Source: Herpetosiphonaceae bacterium
Lineage (GTDB): Bacteria; Chloroflexota; Chloroflexia; Chloroflexales; Herpetosiphonaceae
Length of the DNA stretch: 64,000 nucleotides
NCBI GenBank assembly: GCA_026003835.1
Contig: BPHZ01000002.1
Coordinates: forward strand, 493,013-557,012
Direction: 5' to 3'
Shown: positions 17,103 to 25,242 of the stretch, piece by piece
How the letters are laid out: every line of letters begins with the position of its first letter
Position numbering within the stretch: position 1 is the first letter of the stretch
The notes under the pieces: model-generated
Told to the model about the DNA's origin: nothing
Seen by the model: only the letters and a program-made list of their open reading frames with translations
The model's database searches: none
Program-made: the position numbers and the translations under genes

Positions 17103-18404
17103 ATGATCCGCACCCACAGCATCTCCTGCAGCCTGCCCAAAGCAGAGGCCGACGCCCTCAATCGCGAAAGTGGCCGCCTGTATACCAAGACGCTGGTCAC
17201 GCATTACCGCGTCTATCGCAAAAAGGGCAACAAACGCCGCCATTGGCTCTCGCCGCACGCCGCCGAAAAACTGGGCGACTATCTTTTGCGCGACGACCCG
17301 CCGCTGCTGCACGCCCACAGTAAGGATGCCGCCCAACAGGGCTTCTACAAAGCCATCACGACTGCCCGCGCCAATCGCCACCTGGGGGCGAAATTCCCCT
17401 ACAAACGCAAGCGCTGGCGCACCACCATCTGGAAGGAGACGGGCATCCGCGTCGAGGAGACCGAGACGGGGACGCTGCTGCTGCTGGCACGGGCGCGTGG
17501 CCTCGCCCCCATCCGCGTGCCGCTCCCGCCCGCCATCACCCGCCTGCCGCGCTGGAGGGTGCGTGAGGTGCGCCTGGTGTGGGACCGCGCTGCCCGCCAC
17601 TACACCTGGCATGTGGTCGTCGAGGATGGCCAGCGCCCCGCCCCGCCACCAGGGACCGCCGTGGTCGCGGTGGACCTGGGCGAGGTCCACCCCGCTGCCT
17701 GCACGGATGGGACGGAGACCGTGATCATCGCAGCGCGGCGCGTGCGGGCGACGCAGCAATACACCGCCAAGCGGCTGGCCGAGCTGCGGCGGCAGCAAGC
17801 GCGTAAAACCACGGGGTCACGCCGGCATCGCCGCCTCCAGCGGCGCAAGAATCGCTTCCTGGCGCAGCAGCGGCGGCGGGTGCGCGACCTGGAGCACAAG
17901 GTGAGCCGGGCGGTGGTGGCCTTTGCGGTGGAACGGCGGGCGGGCACGATCGCGCTGGGCGATGTGCGCACCGTCGCCGAGGGGAAGCGCTTGCACGCGA
18001 CGAGCCAGCAGAAGGTCAGCAGCTGGTCGCACGGCCGCCAGCGGCAGTACATCACGTACAAGGCGGAGGCTGCTGGCATCCGCGTGGTGTTGGTCGATGA
18101 AGCCTATAGTAGTCAAACCTGTCCCAATCCCGCTTGCAAGCACCGTTACAAACCCCAGGGGCGCGTCTATCGCTGTCCGGCCTGTGGGTTGCGGGCACCG
18201 CCCAAAGGGCACCCGGATGCGGTTGGGGCGGCCAATCTGCTCTCGCGCTTCCTGTATGGAGCGGTGGGGCAGATCCGGCCACCGCCACATACCAAGTATC
18301 GTAGACCGGCTGTCAGCGCCGCTGGCAAGCGGCGGGTACCCGCTTGCGGGTGCGTAGTCCCCTGGACACGGCGACACCCAAAGGGTACCCGGGCTCGCGG
18401 CTAG
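17103..18404 (+). CDS. tnpB: TnpB RNA-guided nuclease of a stand-alone IS200/IS605-type element
   Basis: 433 residues from ATG 17103 with GGAGGT ahead. The RuvC-like core is visible: VAVDLGEVHPA (first Asp about residue 190), TIALGDVRTVAEG (second acidic position, here Asp in LGD where Glu is more usual), the zinc finger CPNPACKHRY...CPACG (about 339-362) and HPDAVGAANLL (third Asp). TnpB is an ωRNA-guided DNA nuclease that helps IS200/IS605 elements persist. No tnpA transposase is adjacent, so this is a tnpB-only copy. It is intact and sits directly upstream of the dioxygenase gene. A longer in-frame start at 17034 lacks a ribosome site. Confidence 0.88.
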   Translation: MIRTHSISCSLPKAEADALNRESGRLYTKTLVTHYRVYRKKGNKRRHWLSPHAAEKLGDYLLRDDPPLLHAHSKDAAQQGFYKAITTARANRHLGAKFPYKRKRWRTTIWKETGIRVEETETGTLLLLARARGLAPIRVPLPPAITRLPRWRVREVRLVWDRAARHYTWHVVVEDGQRPAPPPGTAVVAVDLGEVHPAACTDGTETVIIAARRVRATQQYTAKRLAELRRQQARKTTGSRRHRRLQRRKNRFLAQQRRRVRDLEHKVSRAVVAFAVERRAGTIALGDVRTVAEGKRLHATSQQKVSSWSHGRQRQYITYKAEAAGIRVVLVDEAYSSQTCPNPACKHRYKPQGRVYRCPACGLRAPPKGHPDAVGAANLLSRFLYGAVGQIRPPPHTKYRRPAVSAAGKRRVPACGCVVPWTRRHPKGTRARG

Positions 18405-18470
18405 CCGCGAGAAGCCGCGGGGCGTCAAGCCCCAGCGGAGTGTCACCACCAGGATCAGTGGTGTGTAGGA
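18290..18470 (+). ncRNA. Candidate ωRNA / right end of the tnpB element
   Basis: The tnpB 3' end and the following ~65 bp are dense in short inverted repeats (AAGCGGCGGGTACCCGCTT, GGCTAGCCGCGAG, GGGGCGTCAAGCCCC), and the C-terminal Arg/Gly/Pro-rich tail of TnpB looks unlike a protein domain. In characterised IS605 TnpB elements the guide RNA scaffold overlaps the 3' end of tnpB, so the position fits. Boundaries and the guide segment cannot be fixed from this copy. Confidence 0.35.
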
Positions 18471-18477
18471 GTAAGCG

Positions 18478-19434
18478 ATGGAACTGCGAATTCTGGGGAT
18501 TCACCACGTGACGGCGATCGCCGGCAACCCGCAGCAGAACATCGACTTCTATACGGGCCTGCTTGGTCTGCGCCTGATTAAGGTGACGGTCAACTTCGAC
18601 GATCCTGGCACCTACCATTTCTACTTTGGCGATGACATGGGCCGGCCGGGGACAATTATGACCTTTTTTCCGTGGCCTGGCGCCCCGCGTGGGCGACGAG
18701 GTACAGGGCAGGTGACGACGGTCGCCTTCTCGATTTCGGGGGAGTCGTTGAGCTTCTGGGAGGAGCGGCTGCGTGCTGCCGGCATCGCAGCCGCCGGACC
18801 AGTTGCGCGTTTCAAGGAGCAGGTGCTCTCGTTCTTTGACCCCGATGGACTCCAGCTTGAGCTGGTGGCAAACAAGGACGACAGGCGCAGCGGATGGGCC
18901 GAGGGGCCGGTGCCGGCGGAACATGCCATCCGCGGTTTCTACGGCGTGACGATGTCGATCGCCGGCTATGAGCGCAGCGCCAGCCTGTTGACGGAGATCC
19001 TCGGCTTCCGCAAGGTGGCAGAGAGTGATAGCTGTTTTCGCTATGCTGTCGGCGAGGGCAGCCCCGGCTCGCTTGTCGACATCTTGAGCCTGCCTGAGGC
19101 GCCGCGCGGTCAGGTTTCCGTCGGGACGATCCATCACATCGCCTGGCGCACTGCGAACGATGAGCAGCAGCTGGGCTGGCGGGAGAAGCTAGTCGATCAG
19201 GGCTACAATGTGACGCCAGTTCAGGACCGCCAGTACTTCCACTCAATCTACTTCCGTGAGCCCGGCGGCGTCCTCTTTGAAATTGCCACAGATTCGCCCG
19301 GCTTCACCGTCGACGAGTCGCCCGAGCAGCTTGGCACAGGCTTGAAGCTGCCAGCGTGGCTTGAGCGCCAGCGCCAGCAGATCGAGCGAGTGCTGCCGCC
19401 GCTGCGTATGCCGGCCTCGGCGCGCGAGCGCTGA
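18478..19434 (+). CDS. Ring-cleaving dioxygenase-like two-domain VOC protein (MhqO/MhqA type)
   Basis: 318 residues, ATG 18478 with TAGGAG upstream. There are two VOC modules. The first starts with GIHHVTAIAGNPQQNIDFYT, a conserved hallmark of MhqO/MhqA-like proteins. The second includes GTIHHIAWRTANDEQQLGW and ends with FREPGGVLFEIATDSPGF. Metal ligands are likely His10 and His in VGTIHHIAW plus Glu in LFEIATD. Relatives are Fe(II)-dependent extradiol-type dioxygenases linked to hydroquinone resistance. The tnpB element ends about 70 bp upstream and may have separated the gene from its original promoter. Confidence 0.85.
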   Translation: MELRILGIHHVTAIAGNPQQNIDFYTGLLGLRLIKVTVNFDDPGTYHFYFGDDMGRPGTIMTFFPWPGAPRGRRGTGQVTTVAFSISGESLSFWEERLRAAGIAAAGPVARFKEQVLSFFDPDGLQLELVANKDDRRSGWAEGPVPAEHAIRGFYGVTMSIAGYERSASLLTEILGFRKVAESDSCFRYAVGEGSPGSLVDILSLPEAPRGQVSVGTIHHIAWRTANDEQQLGWREKLVDQGYNVTPVQDRQYFHSIYFREPGGVLFEIATDSPGFTVDESPEQLGTGLKLPAWLERQRQQIERVLPPLRMPASARER

Positions 19435-19493
19435 TCCCGCGTGACCTGGCCATTCTTCCAGGTGCTTACTAGCCGTTCCTCCGAAGCGGACAG

Positions 19494-19546
19494 GCCTCCC
19501 CTCAGCTATAGTGAATGGTAGAAGTCTTGACTATAGCAGGGGAGGC
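19494..19546 (+). promoter_or_regulatory. Hairpin sequestering the protease ribosome-binding site
   Basis: GCCTCCCCT (19494-19502) plus GCTATAGT (19505-19512) pair perfectly with ACTATAGC (19530-19537) plus AGGGGAGGC (19538-19546). This gives a 17-bp stem with a 2-nt bulge and a 17-nt loop. The 3' arm contains the GGGGAGG ribosome site of the HtrA-like protease starting at 19551. The structure would block translation until melted or remodelled, as in RNA thermometers or other cis-acting translational switches. Confidence 0.7.
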
Positions 19547-19550
19547 TCTT

Positions 19551-20471
19551 ATGAGTGGACCACAATCATCCAGCCGCAATATCCTGGCAGATCTTTCACA
19601 GGCGCTGGCAGATGCTGTTGAACGCGCAGCAGAGGCAACGGTCCTGGTCAACGCCAGGCGGCGTCTACCCGCCAGCGGGATCGTCTATGCAGCTGATCGT
19701 ATTCTCACTGCCGACCACATCATAGAGCGCGAAGAGGATATCAGCGTCGTGCTGCCCGATGGCAGCGAAGTATCAGCCTCACTGGTGGGGCGCGACCCGC
19801 GAAGTGACCTGGCGCTCCTGCGCCTCGATCGCGCAGCTTCGACAATCGCTCAGCATGCCGCGCAAGAGGCCCGCATCGGCCAGATGGTGCTGGCGCTGGG
19901 CAGGCCGACCAGGGCAGGCATCGAGGCCAGCCTTGGCATCGTAAGCGCCGCCGGCGGACCTGTACGCACGGGGCGGGGCGGTCTTATCGAGCGCTACCTA
20001 CGCACCGATGCCATTCCCTATCCGGGGTTTTCCGGCGGACCGCTGATCGACTCAGACGGGGCTGTGGTGGGCATCAATACCTCCGGCTTGGCGATGGGTA
20101 CCATGTTGTGCATCCCAATGGCCCAGGCGAAAAAGATCGCCGATGCGCTGGCGCAGCATGGCCGTATCAAGCGCGGCTATCTGGGCATCCGCAGCCAGCC
20201 GAGCGAGCTGCCGACGGCGCAGCAGCAGGCGCTTGGTCGCCAGCAGCGAGCGGGGCTGCTGGTGATCTGGGTCGAAGACGGCGGGCCGGCAGCCCAGGGA
20301 GGGCTGATCGTCGGCGATATCCTGGTTGCCATTGGCGGGCGGCCCGTCGAGCACCCCGACGATCTCCAGAGCGAGCTGGCGGGCGCTATTGTCGGCCAGC
20401 AGGTAGCAGTTGAGGTGCTGCGCGGCGGCCAGCCGCAGACGCTCACGGTCACCGTTGGCGAGCGGCGATAA
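19551..20471 (+). CDS. HtrA-like trypsin-fold protease with PDZ domain (first of a pair)
   Basis: 306 residues from ATG 19551 (GGGGAGG site inside the hairpin). Serine-protease triad residues are visible: TADHII (His), SDLALLRLD (Asp) and GFSGGPLI (Ser; the usual GNSGG Asn is Phe). A C-terminal PDZ domain follows (RGYLGIRSQP, GLLVIWVEDGGPAAQGGLIV, GDILVAIGGRPV). No signal peptide or transmembrane segment is evident, which is unusual for DegP-type proteases and suggests a cytoplasmic or non-classical location. The next gene, 10 bp downstream, is a paralogue. The pair probably handles misfolded proteins, though the substrates are unknown. Confidence 0.85.
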   Translation: MSGPQSSSRNILADLSQALADAVERAAEATVLVNARRRLPASGIVYAADRILTADHIIEREEDISVVLPDGSEVSASLVGRDPRSDLALLRLDRAASTIAQHAAQEARIGQMVLALGRPTRAGIEASLGIVSAAGGPVRTGRGGLIERYLRTDAIPYPGFSGGPLIDSDGAVVGINTSGLAMGTMLCIPMAQAKKIADALAQHGRIKRGYLGIRSQPSELPTAQQQALGRQQRAGLLVIWVEDGGPAAQGGLIVGDILVAIGGRPVEHPDDLQSELAGAIVGQQVAVEVLRGGQPQTLTVTVGERR

Positions 20472-20481
20472 GGAGGGCACG

Positions 20482-21393
20482 ATGAGAAGCGGGGCAATTT
20501 CCGGCCTTTCGTCCTTGGTAGCCGGGGGGCTGGACGATGTCGTGCGCAGTGTTCAGCGCAGCCTGGCGCTCATTCGCTGCGGTGGCTCAGGCGTCGGCGC
20601 AGGAATCGTCTGGAGGTCAAGAGGGATTGTCGTCACAAACTACCACGTTGTTGCGCAGAGCAGGCCATGCGTCAGCATAAACGGCGGGCCCGAGCATGAT
20701 GCCAGACCTATTGCACTGGATCCGGAGATAGATCTGGCGGTGCTCCACGTTGCCGGCCTGGATGAGCAGCCGGCACCGGTCGGCGATTCACAGGCGCTGC
20801 GGGTGGGCCAGCTTGTCCTGGCGGTTGGGCATCCCTGGGGACAGCCGGGCGTGGTCACGGCGGGTATCATCAGCAGCCTGGGCAAGCTGCTGGTGCGCCG
20901 GACCGGCGTGGAAGTGCCGATCATTCGCTCAGATGTCGTGCTGGCGCCGGGCAACTCAGGCGGGCCGCTGGTGGATGCCAACGGCGCGGTGATCGGCATC
21001 AACACAATGATCATCGGCGGCGACCAGGGGATAGCGATCCCCAGCCAGGTGGCAAGCGCATTCATCACCGCGGCGCTCGACCGCGAGGCTGCGTTAGGGG
21101 TGGGAGTACGTCCTGCGCCGCTGCCGCAACCTGCCCTGGCACACGTGGGACGGCAGCAGGTGCGCGGATTGCTGGTGATAGAGTTACAGCCGGGAGGGCC
21201 GGCGGCCGGCGCCGGCATCCAGCCAGGCGACATCCTGGTCGATCTCAGCGGGGCAGCGCTGGACTCACCGCGGGCGCTGATGGAAGCGCTGGCGGCGCGT
21301 CGCCCAGGCGAGCGGGTCGCGCTCTCGCTGCTGCGCGGCGATCAGTGGCGCCGGGCAGAGGTTGATCTGACGCGGCTGGAGCGGGCGCCGTGA
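20482..21393 (+). CDS. HtrA-like trypsin-fold protease with PDZ domain (second of a pair)
   Basis: 303 residues, ATG 20482 with AAGGAGG. The triad is canonical: TNYHVV, EIDLAVLHV and GNSGGPLVD. The PDZ domain begins near LLVIELQPGGPAAGAGIQPG and includes GDILVDLSGAALDSPRAL. As in the upstream paralogue, no signal peptide is seen. It shares the operon with that gene and overlaps the following LuxR-type regulator gene by 4 bp (GTGA), so all three are translationally coupled. Confidence 0.87.
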   Translation: MRSGAISGLSSLVAGGLDDVVRSVQRSLALIRCGGSGVGAGIVWRSRGIVVTNYHVVAQSRPCVSINGGPEHDARPIALDPEIDLAVLHVAGLDEQPAPVGDSQALRVGQLVLAVGHPWGQPGVVTAGIISSLGKLLVRRTGVEVPIIRSDVVLAPGNSGGPLVDANGAVIGINTMIIGGDQGIAIPSQVASAFITAALDREAALGVGVRPAPLPQPALAHVGRQQVRGLLVIELQPGGPAAGAGIQPGDILVDLSGAALDSPRALMEALAARRPGERVALSLLRGDQWRRAEVDLTRLERAP

Positions 21394-22022
21394 TCCGTGT
21401 GCTGGTGATCGCTCCCACGCAGGCCTTGCGTGCAGGATTGCGCACCTTGCTCCAGGTCGACGAGGGCATTGCAATCGCCGGCGAGGGCGCCAGCCTGTCT
21501 GAGGTCCAACAACGCTGGCCCGCTGCCGATGTGATCGTCAGCGTGGCCGAGTCCACAGCGCCTGGCTGGTTCGAGGAGCTATTCGATGCAGGAGGCGTCC
21601 AGCCGGCGCTCCTGCTCGTAAGCGATGATCCCAACGTGGCTGCTGCGGTAGGGATCGCGTCGTTGCGCGCCTGGGGCATCGTCGCTATGGATGTCTCCGC
21701 CGAGGAGTTAGCGGCGGCAGTGCGGGCAATCCATGCGGGGCTGATCGCAGGATCGCCCGCGCTGCTGGCCCCGCTGCTCTCCGGCAGGCCGGGCGCAATC
21801 GCCCAAGCAACTGATACGTTGGGCGAGCCGCTGACAGCGCGGGAGATCGAGGTTCTGCAATTGCTGGCCCAGGGACTTGCCAACAAACAGATCGCGGCAG
21901 TCCTGGGCATTAGCGAGCACACCGTCAAATTTCATGTCTCCTCGATCTACGGCAGGCTGGGGGCGACGAACAGGGCCGAGGCGGTGCGCTTGGGAGCGCT
22001 GCGAGGATTCATTGTGCTCTGA
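21390..22022 (+). CDS. LuxR/NarL-type regulator with degenerate receiver domain
   Basis: 210 residues, starting at GTG 21390, which overlaps the protease stop. The C-terminal LuxR helix-turn-helix is intact (LTAREIEVLQLLAQGLANKQ, IAAVLGISEHTVKFHVSSIY). The N-terminal domain has the receiver fold, but the acidic pocket reads VIAPTQ instead of DD, and the phospho-acceptor position (VIVSVAEST, near residue 52) has no Asp. It therefore cannot be phosphorylated in the normal way and is probably controlled by ligand, partner or expression level. The coupling to the two proteases suggests it regulates them or shares their stress signal. Confidence 0.85.
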   Translation: MIRVLVIAPTQALRAGLRTLLQVDEGIAIAGEGASLSEVQQRWPAADVIVSVAESTAPGWFEELFDAGGVQPALLLVSDDPNVAAAVGIASLRAWGIVAMDVSAEELAAAVRAIHAGLIAGSPALLAPLLSGRPGAIAQATDTLGEPLTAREIEVLQLLAQGLANKQIAAVLGISEHTVKFHVSSIYGRLGATNRAEAVRLGALRGFIVL

Positions 22023-22035
22023 TTGGAGGGCTCCA

Positions 22036-22851
22036 CTACCTCTCCCCCAGCTCCTGCGCGCGCCGGTAGGCAGCCCAGACGCCATCGGCCATAACCGTAC
22101 GCAGCCCGCCGCGCTCCATCTCATACAGCGCCGCCGCCGTCGTGCCACCCGGCGAGGTCACCATATTGCGCAGTTCGGTCACGTGTCTGCCCGATTTCAT
22201 GGCGTAGCGCACCGAGCCCAACACCGTCTGTTCCACCAGGATCTCGGCGATCCGTCGTGGGAAGCCCATATGAACGCCGGCATCGATGAGCGCTTCCATC
22301 ACCAGGAAGATATAGGCGGGGCCAGTGCCGGAGAGCGCCGTCGCCATATCGATCAATTTCTCCTCCTCGACCTCCAGCTCGCGGCCGAGAGCGCCGAGGA
22401 CAGTGCGGGTCCAGCCTTTGCGGATCTCGTCGACGGCCGGGCTTGCCGTCCACACCGTCATGCCCTCGGCAATTTTCGCCGGCGTATTGGGCATACTGCG
22501 CACGACGGCATCATGACTCAACATCGTCGAGAGTCGCTCGATTTTTGTGCCGGCAATGACCGAAATCACCAGATTGCCCGGCGAGAGCGCCCCACGCAGC
22601 GGCGGAACGACGTGCTCGACCATTTGGGGCTTGATCGCCAGCAGGAGAATATCGCCCCACTCTGTAGCCTCGCGGTTGTCGGCCGTCGTATGGATGCCCC
22701 AGCGCTCCGCCAGCTCCAAGCGGCGTTCCTCGCGCGGCGTGGCGGCGACGATCTGCTCAGGGGCGATCAGCTCCGCTCGCAGCAGGCCGCCGATGACTGC
22801 CTCGCCCATCGTCCCCGCACCGACAATCGCTATACGTAGATTGGTCAACAT
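22036..22851 (-). CDS. proC: Pyrroline-5-carboxylate reductase
   Basis: 271 residues from ATG 22851 with GGAGGAG. The Rossmann motif is IAIVGAGTMGEAVIGGLL. Conserved ProC segments SMPNTPAKIAEGMT, ALSGTGPAYIFLVMEAL and the signature VTSPGGTTAAAL are all present. It catalyses NAD(P)H-dependent reduction of 1-pyrroline-5-carboxylate to L-proline, the last step of proline synthesis, in the cytoplasm. It lies 52 bp downstream of proS on the same strand with no terminator between, so it is probably read from the T-box-controlled proS transcript. The gene converges on the LuxR-type regulator. Confidence 0.95.
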   Translation of the reverse strand: MLTNLRIAIVGAGTMGEAVIGGLLRAELIAPEQIVAATPREERRLELAERWGIHTTADNREATEWGDILLLAIKPQMVEHVVPPLRGALSPGNLVISVIAGTKIERLSTMLSHDAVVRSMPNTPAKIAEGMTVWTASPAVDEIRKGWTRTVLGALGRELEVEEEKLIDMATALSGTGPAYIFLVMEALIDAGVHMGFPRRIAEILVEQTVLGSVRYAMKSGRHVTELRNMVTSPGGTTAAALYEMERGGLRTVMADGVWAAYRRAQELGER

Positions 22852-22903
22852 ACACTCCTCCAGAAGCATATCGCGGTCATGCCGTCAGCCCCGCCTCGCT
22901 GCA

Positions 22904-24613
22904 TCAGCGATCCTTCAGCGGATCGAGAGCAGCTCGCACTGCCTGCACGACATCTGCGCGGGGCAGGCTCCAGCGCTCGCCTCCCGCGCGTTGTTTCAGC
23001 TCGACCATCCCTTCGCGCAGCAGCCGCTCGCCAATCAGCAATCGCAGCGGCAGACCGATCAGGTCGGCGTCGTTGAACTTGACGCCCGGCGACTCGTCAC
23101 GATCGTCGTAGAGCGCTGGGATGCCCTGCTGCTGGAGCTCGTCGTAAAGCCTATCGGCAGCCTCGCGGACCTCTGCGCTCCTCCCCAGCGCGACAATATG
23201 AACTGCTGCCGGCGCGACGCTTGCCGGCCACACGATCCCTGCGTCGTCGTGATGCTGCTCGATCGCAACGCTCAACAGCCGCTCGATACCGATGCCGTAA
23301 CAACCCATCAGGAGCGTTCGCTCACGGCCCTGCTGATCCAGATAGGTAGCGCCGATTGGCTCGGTGTAGCGCGTACCCAGCTTGAAAATATGGCCGATCT
23401 CAATGCCGCGCATCAGCGCCAGCGGCTGCCCGCAGCGGGCACAGGCATCGCCCGCCTTCACCTCGGCCAGGTCGGCAATCAGCGCTGCCTCCCAATCCCG
23501 GCCGTAGGTCACGCCCATAAGGTGATAGCCCAGCTTATTGGCCCCGGCGACCAGCGGCCCTGCCTCAACAACGCCGGGATCGGCGACAACGTAGACATTG
23601 CGCAGACCGACCGGCGAAGCGTAGCCGGGTACCGCGCCGGCAGCTGTTATCTCCTCCACCGTCGCCGGCCGCAGCTGCTCCACCCCTGCGGCCGCAGCCA
23701 GCTTCGCCGCGCTTACCTCCAGATCGCCGCGAATGACGGCGAAGATCAGACCGCGCTCCGGCGCCCAAAAGAAGACCGCTTTCGCCGTCGCGGACTCTGG
23801 GATGCCAAGGAATCGCGCGAGATCGGCGATGGTTGTACAGTCCGGCGTAGCAACCTCGCGCAGCGGCATATCCGGCTGCCGCGCCACTGACGGCCTTGCA
23901 GCGACGGCTACCTCGCTATTCGCGGCGTAGCCGCAGCCCGCGCAGCGCACCAGCACATCTTCGCCGTAAGGCGAGGGCGCGATAAACTCCACGGAAGCGC
24001 TGCCGCCCATCTGTCCACTGGATGCCTCAACGCAGAGGAACTCGACATCCAAACGGCGGAGGATACGCTGGTAAGCCTCGCGCACCCTCTCAAACGTAGC
24101 GTCGAGCCCCTGCTCATCGCCATCGAAGCTGTAGGCATCCATCATCGTAAACTCGCGTAGCCGCACCAGCCCCGCCCGGGCACGCAGCTCATCGCGGGCC
24201 TTGACGCCGATCTGGTAGGCCAGCACCGGGAGCTGCCGGTACGAACTGATCTCGCGACGGGCGAGATCGGTGAAGGCTTCTTCGTGCGTAGGCGCTACAA
24301 CCAGCTCTCGCCCGGCGCTGTCGGCCAGACGCAGCATCAGGGGGCCGTAAGCCTCATAGCGGCCACTGGCGCGCCAGAGATCGGCCGATTGCAAGATGGG
24401 GGTGCGAATCTCCTGGGCGCCGATAGCATCCATTTCCTCGCGGATCACAGCCTCAATCCGCCGCGTGGCGCGCAGTCCAAGCGGCAGCAGCGCATAGCTG
24501 CCTGCCAGCATCTGGCGCACCAGGCCGGCGCGCAACGCCAGCCGCAGCGCCGGATATCCGGCATCCGCCGGCGCTTCGCGCAGCGTACGTCCGAAGAGAG
24601 TCGAAAGCTTCAT
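22904..24613 (-). CDS. proS: Prolyl-tRNA synthetase (bacterial type)
   Basis: About 569 residues. Class II motifs include LPLGLRATRRIEAVIREEM (motif 1), PTHEEAFTDLARREI with REFTMMDAYSFD (motif 2) and GCYGIGIERLL (motif 3). The editing (INS) domain lies between, with PDCTTIADLARFLGIPES and ATAKAVFFW, so this is the long bacterial ProS able to clear mis-charged Ala-tRNA. The C-terminal anticodon-binding domain has PALYDDRDESPGVKFNDADL. ATG 24613 (MKLS) is favoured because it sits about 8 nt from GGGGTG, and ATG 24619 is the alternative. A T-box leader precedes it and proC follows. Confidence 0.95.
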   Translation of the reverse strand: MKLSTLFGRTLREAPADAGYPALRLALRAGLVRQMLAGSYALLPLGLRATRRIEAVIREEMDAIGAQEIRTPILQSADLWRASGRYEAYGPLMLRLADSAGRELVVAPTHEEAFTDLARREISSYRQLPVLAYQIGVKARDELRARAGLVRLREFTMMDAYSFDGDEQGLDATFERVREAYQRILRRLDVEFLCVEASSGQMGGSASVEFIAPSPYGEDVLVRCAGCGYAANSEVAVAARPSVARQPDMPLREVATPDCTTIADLARFLGIPESATAKAVFFWAPERGLIFAVIRGDLEVSAAKLAAAAGVEQLRPATVEEITAAGAVPGYASPVGLRNVYVVADPGVVEAGPLVAGANKLGYHLMGVTYGRDWEAALIADLAEVKAGDACARCGQPLALMRGIEIGHIFKLGTRYTEPIGATYLDQQGRERTLLMGCYGIGIERLLSVAIEQHHDDAGIVWPASVAPAAVHIVALGRSAEVREAADRLYDELQQQGIPALYDDRDESPGVKFNDADLIGLPLRLLIGERLLREGMVELKQRAGGERWSLPRADVVQAVRAALDPLKDR

Positions 24614-24638
24614 AACCATCACCCCAAGAATCAAAGAA

Positions 24639-24955
24639 GCTCGTCCTTGTCGTCGAGATGTTTCCACAACATCTCTCCAAGGACGAGCCATAAAGCTCGC
24701 GGTACCACCTTGCTTGGAGCGCAGGGCTCCCACTCTGCCGGTTCGTGCGAAGCGCCCCAGCGCGCCCGCGAAAACCGCGTCCCGATTACGGGGGACTAAC
24801 CGGCCGGCCTTATCAGTCAGCTGCTTCGGCGGCGACTCTGGGGTGGGTTCCGCGCCCGCTTGTTGTCCGGCTTCCACCATCCCGGATCGCTGGCTGTCCC
24901 GCGTGACGCGTACTGGTCCCCTTCAACGTCTTTGGCTTTTTGTCGTGCTCTCAAC
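24639..24955 (-). promoter_or_regulatory. T-box leader controlling proS-proC
   Basis: The minus strand contains the 14-nt T-box core AAGGTGGTACCGCG (24698-24711). It is followed by a terminator hairpin in which GCTCGTCCTTG (24639-24649 on plus) pairs with CAAGGACGAGC (24678-24688), with a nested stem GAGATGTT/AACATCTC. Upstream are Stem I features: CAGTA near the specifier side, GGACAGCCAGCGA and GGTGGAAGCC. A GAACCCACC segment offers CCC as a candidate proline specifier codon. Binding of uncharged tRNA-Pro would favour the antiterminator and expression of proS and proC. The exact specifier is my inference. Confidence 0.9.
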
Positions 24956-25013
24956 TCTACCATAATTGCCTGGGGCCTGTCAACCAGGCAGGCGTATGCG
25001 TTAGGGCTTTTGC

Positions 25014-25208
25014 GAATTGCAGCTCGTGAGCGATGAGTTGACGGTCCGGCATCCACGAGTTGCCGAACGCAGCTTTGTGTTGGTACCTCTCGCCGAGATC
25101 GCTCCGGACCTGGGCCTGGCGCCCGGCAGCCCCAGCGTCGCCGATCTCCTCAGCGCCCTACCGGATCGTGAGTCGCCCCGGCGGATCACAGGGCTCGCGC
25201 TGCTCTAG
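25014..25208 (+). pseudogene. folK: folK (HPPK) C-terminal remnant
   Basis: From about 25014 the frame reads ELQLVSDELTVRHPRVAERS and FVLVPLAEIAPDLGLAPG up to a stop at 25208. This is the end of 6-hydroxymethyl-7,8-dihydropterin pyrophosphokinase (…TIPHPRLHERAFVLVPLAEIAPDL…). The catalytic N-terminal ~95 residues are absent, and a stop at 25002 closes the frame immediately upstream. It is about 60 bp from the start of the T-box leader on the opposite strand, so rearrangement at the proS promoter side probably removed the rest. Confidence 0.7.
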
Positions 25209-25242
25209 TATCTTCAGCACAGCTCCGCAAGCAGGCAGGGAT

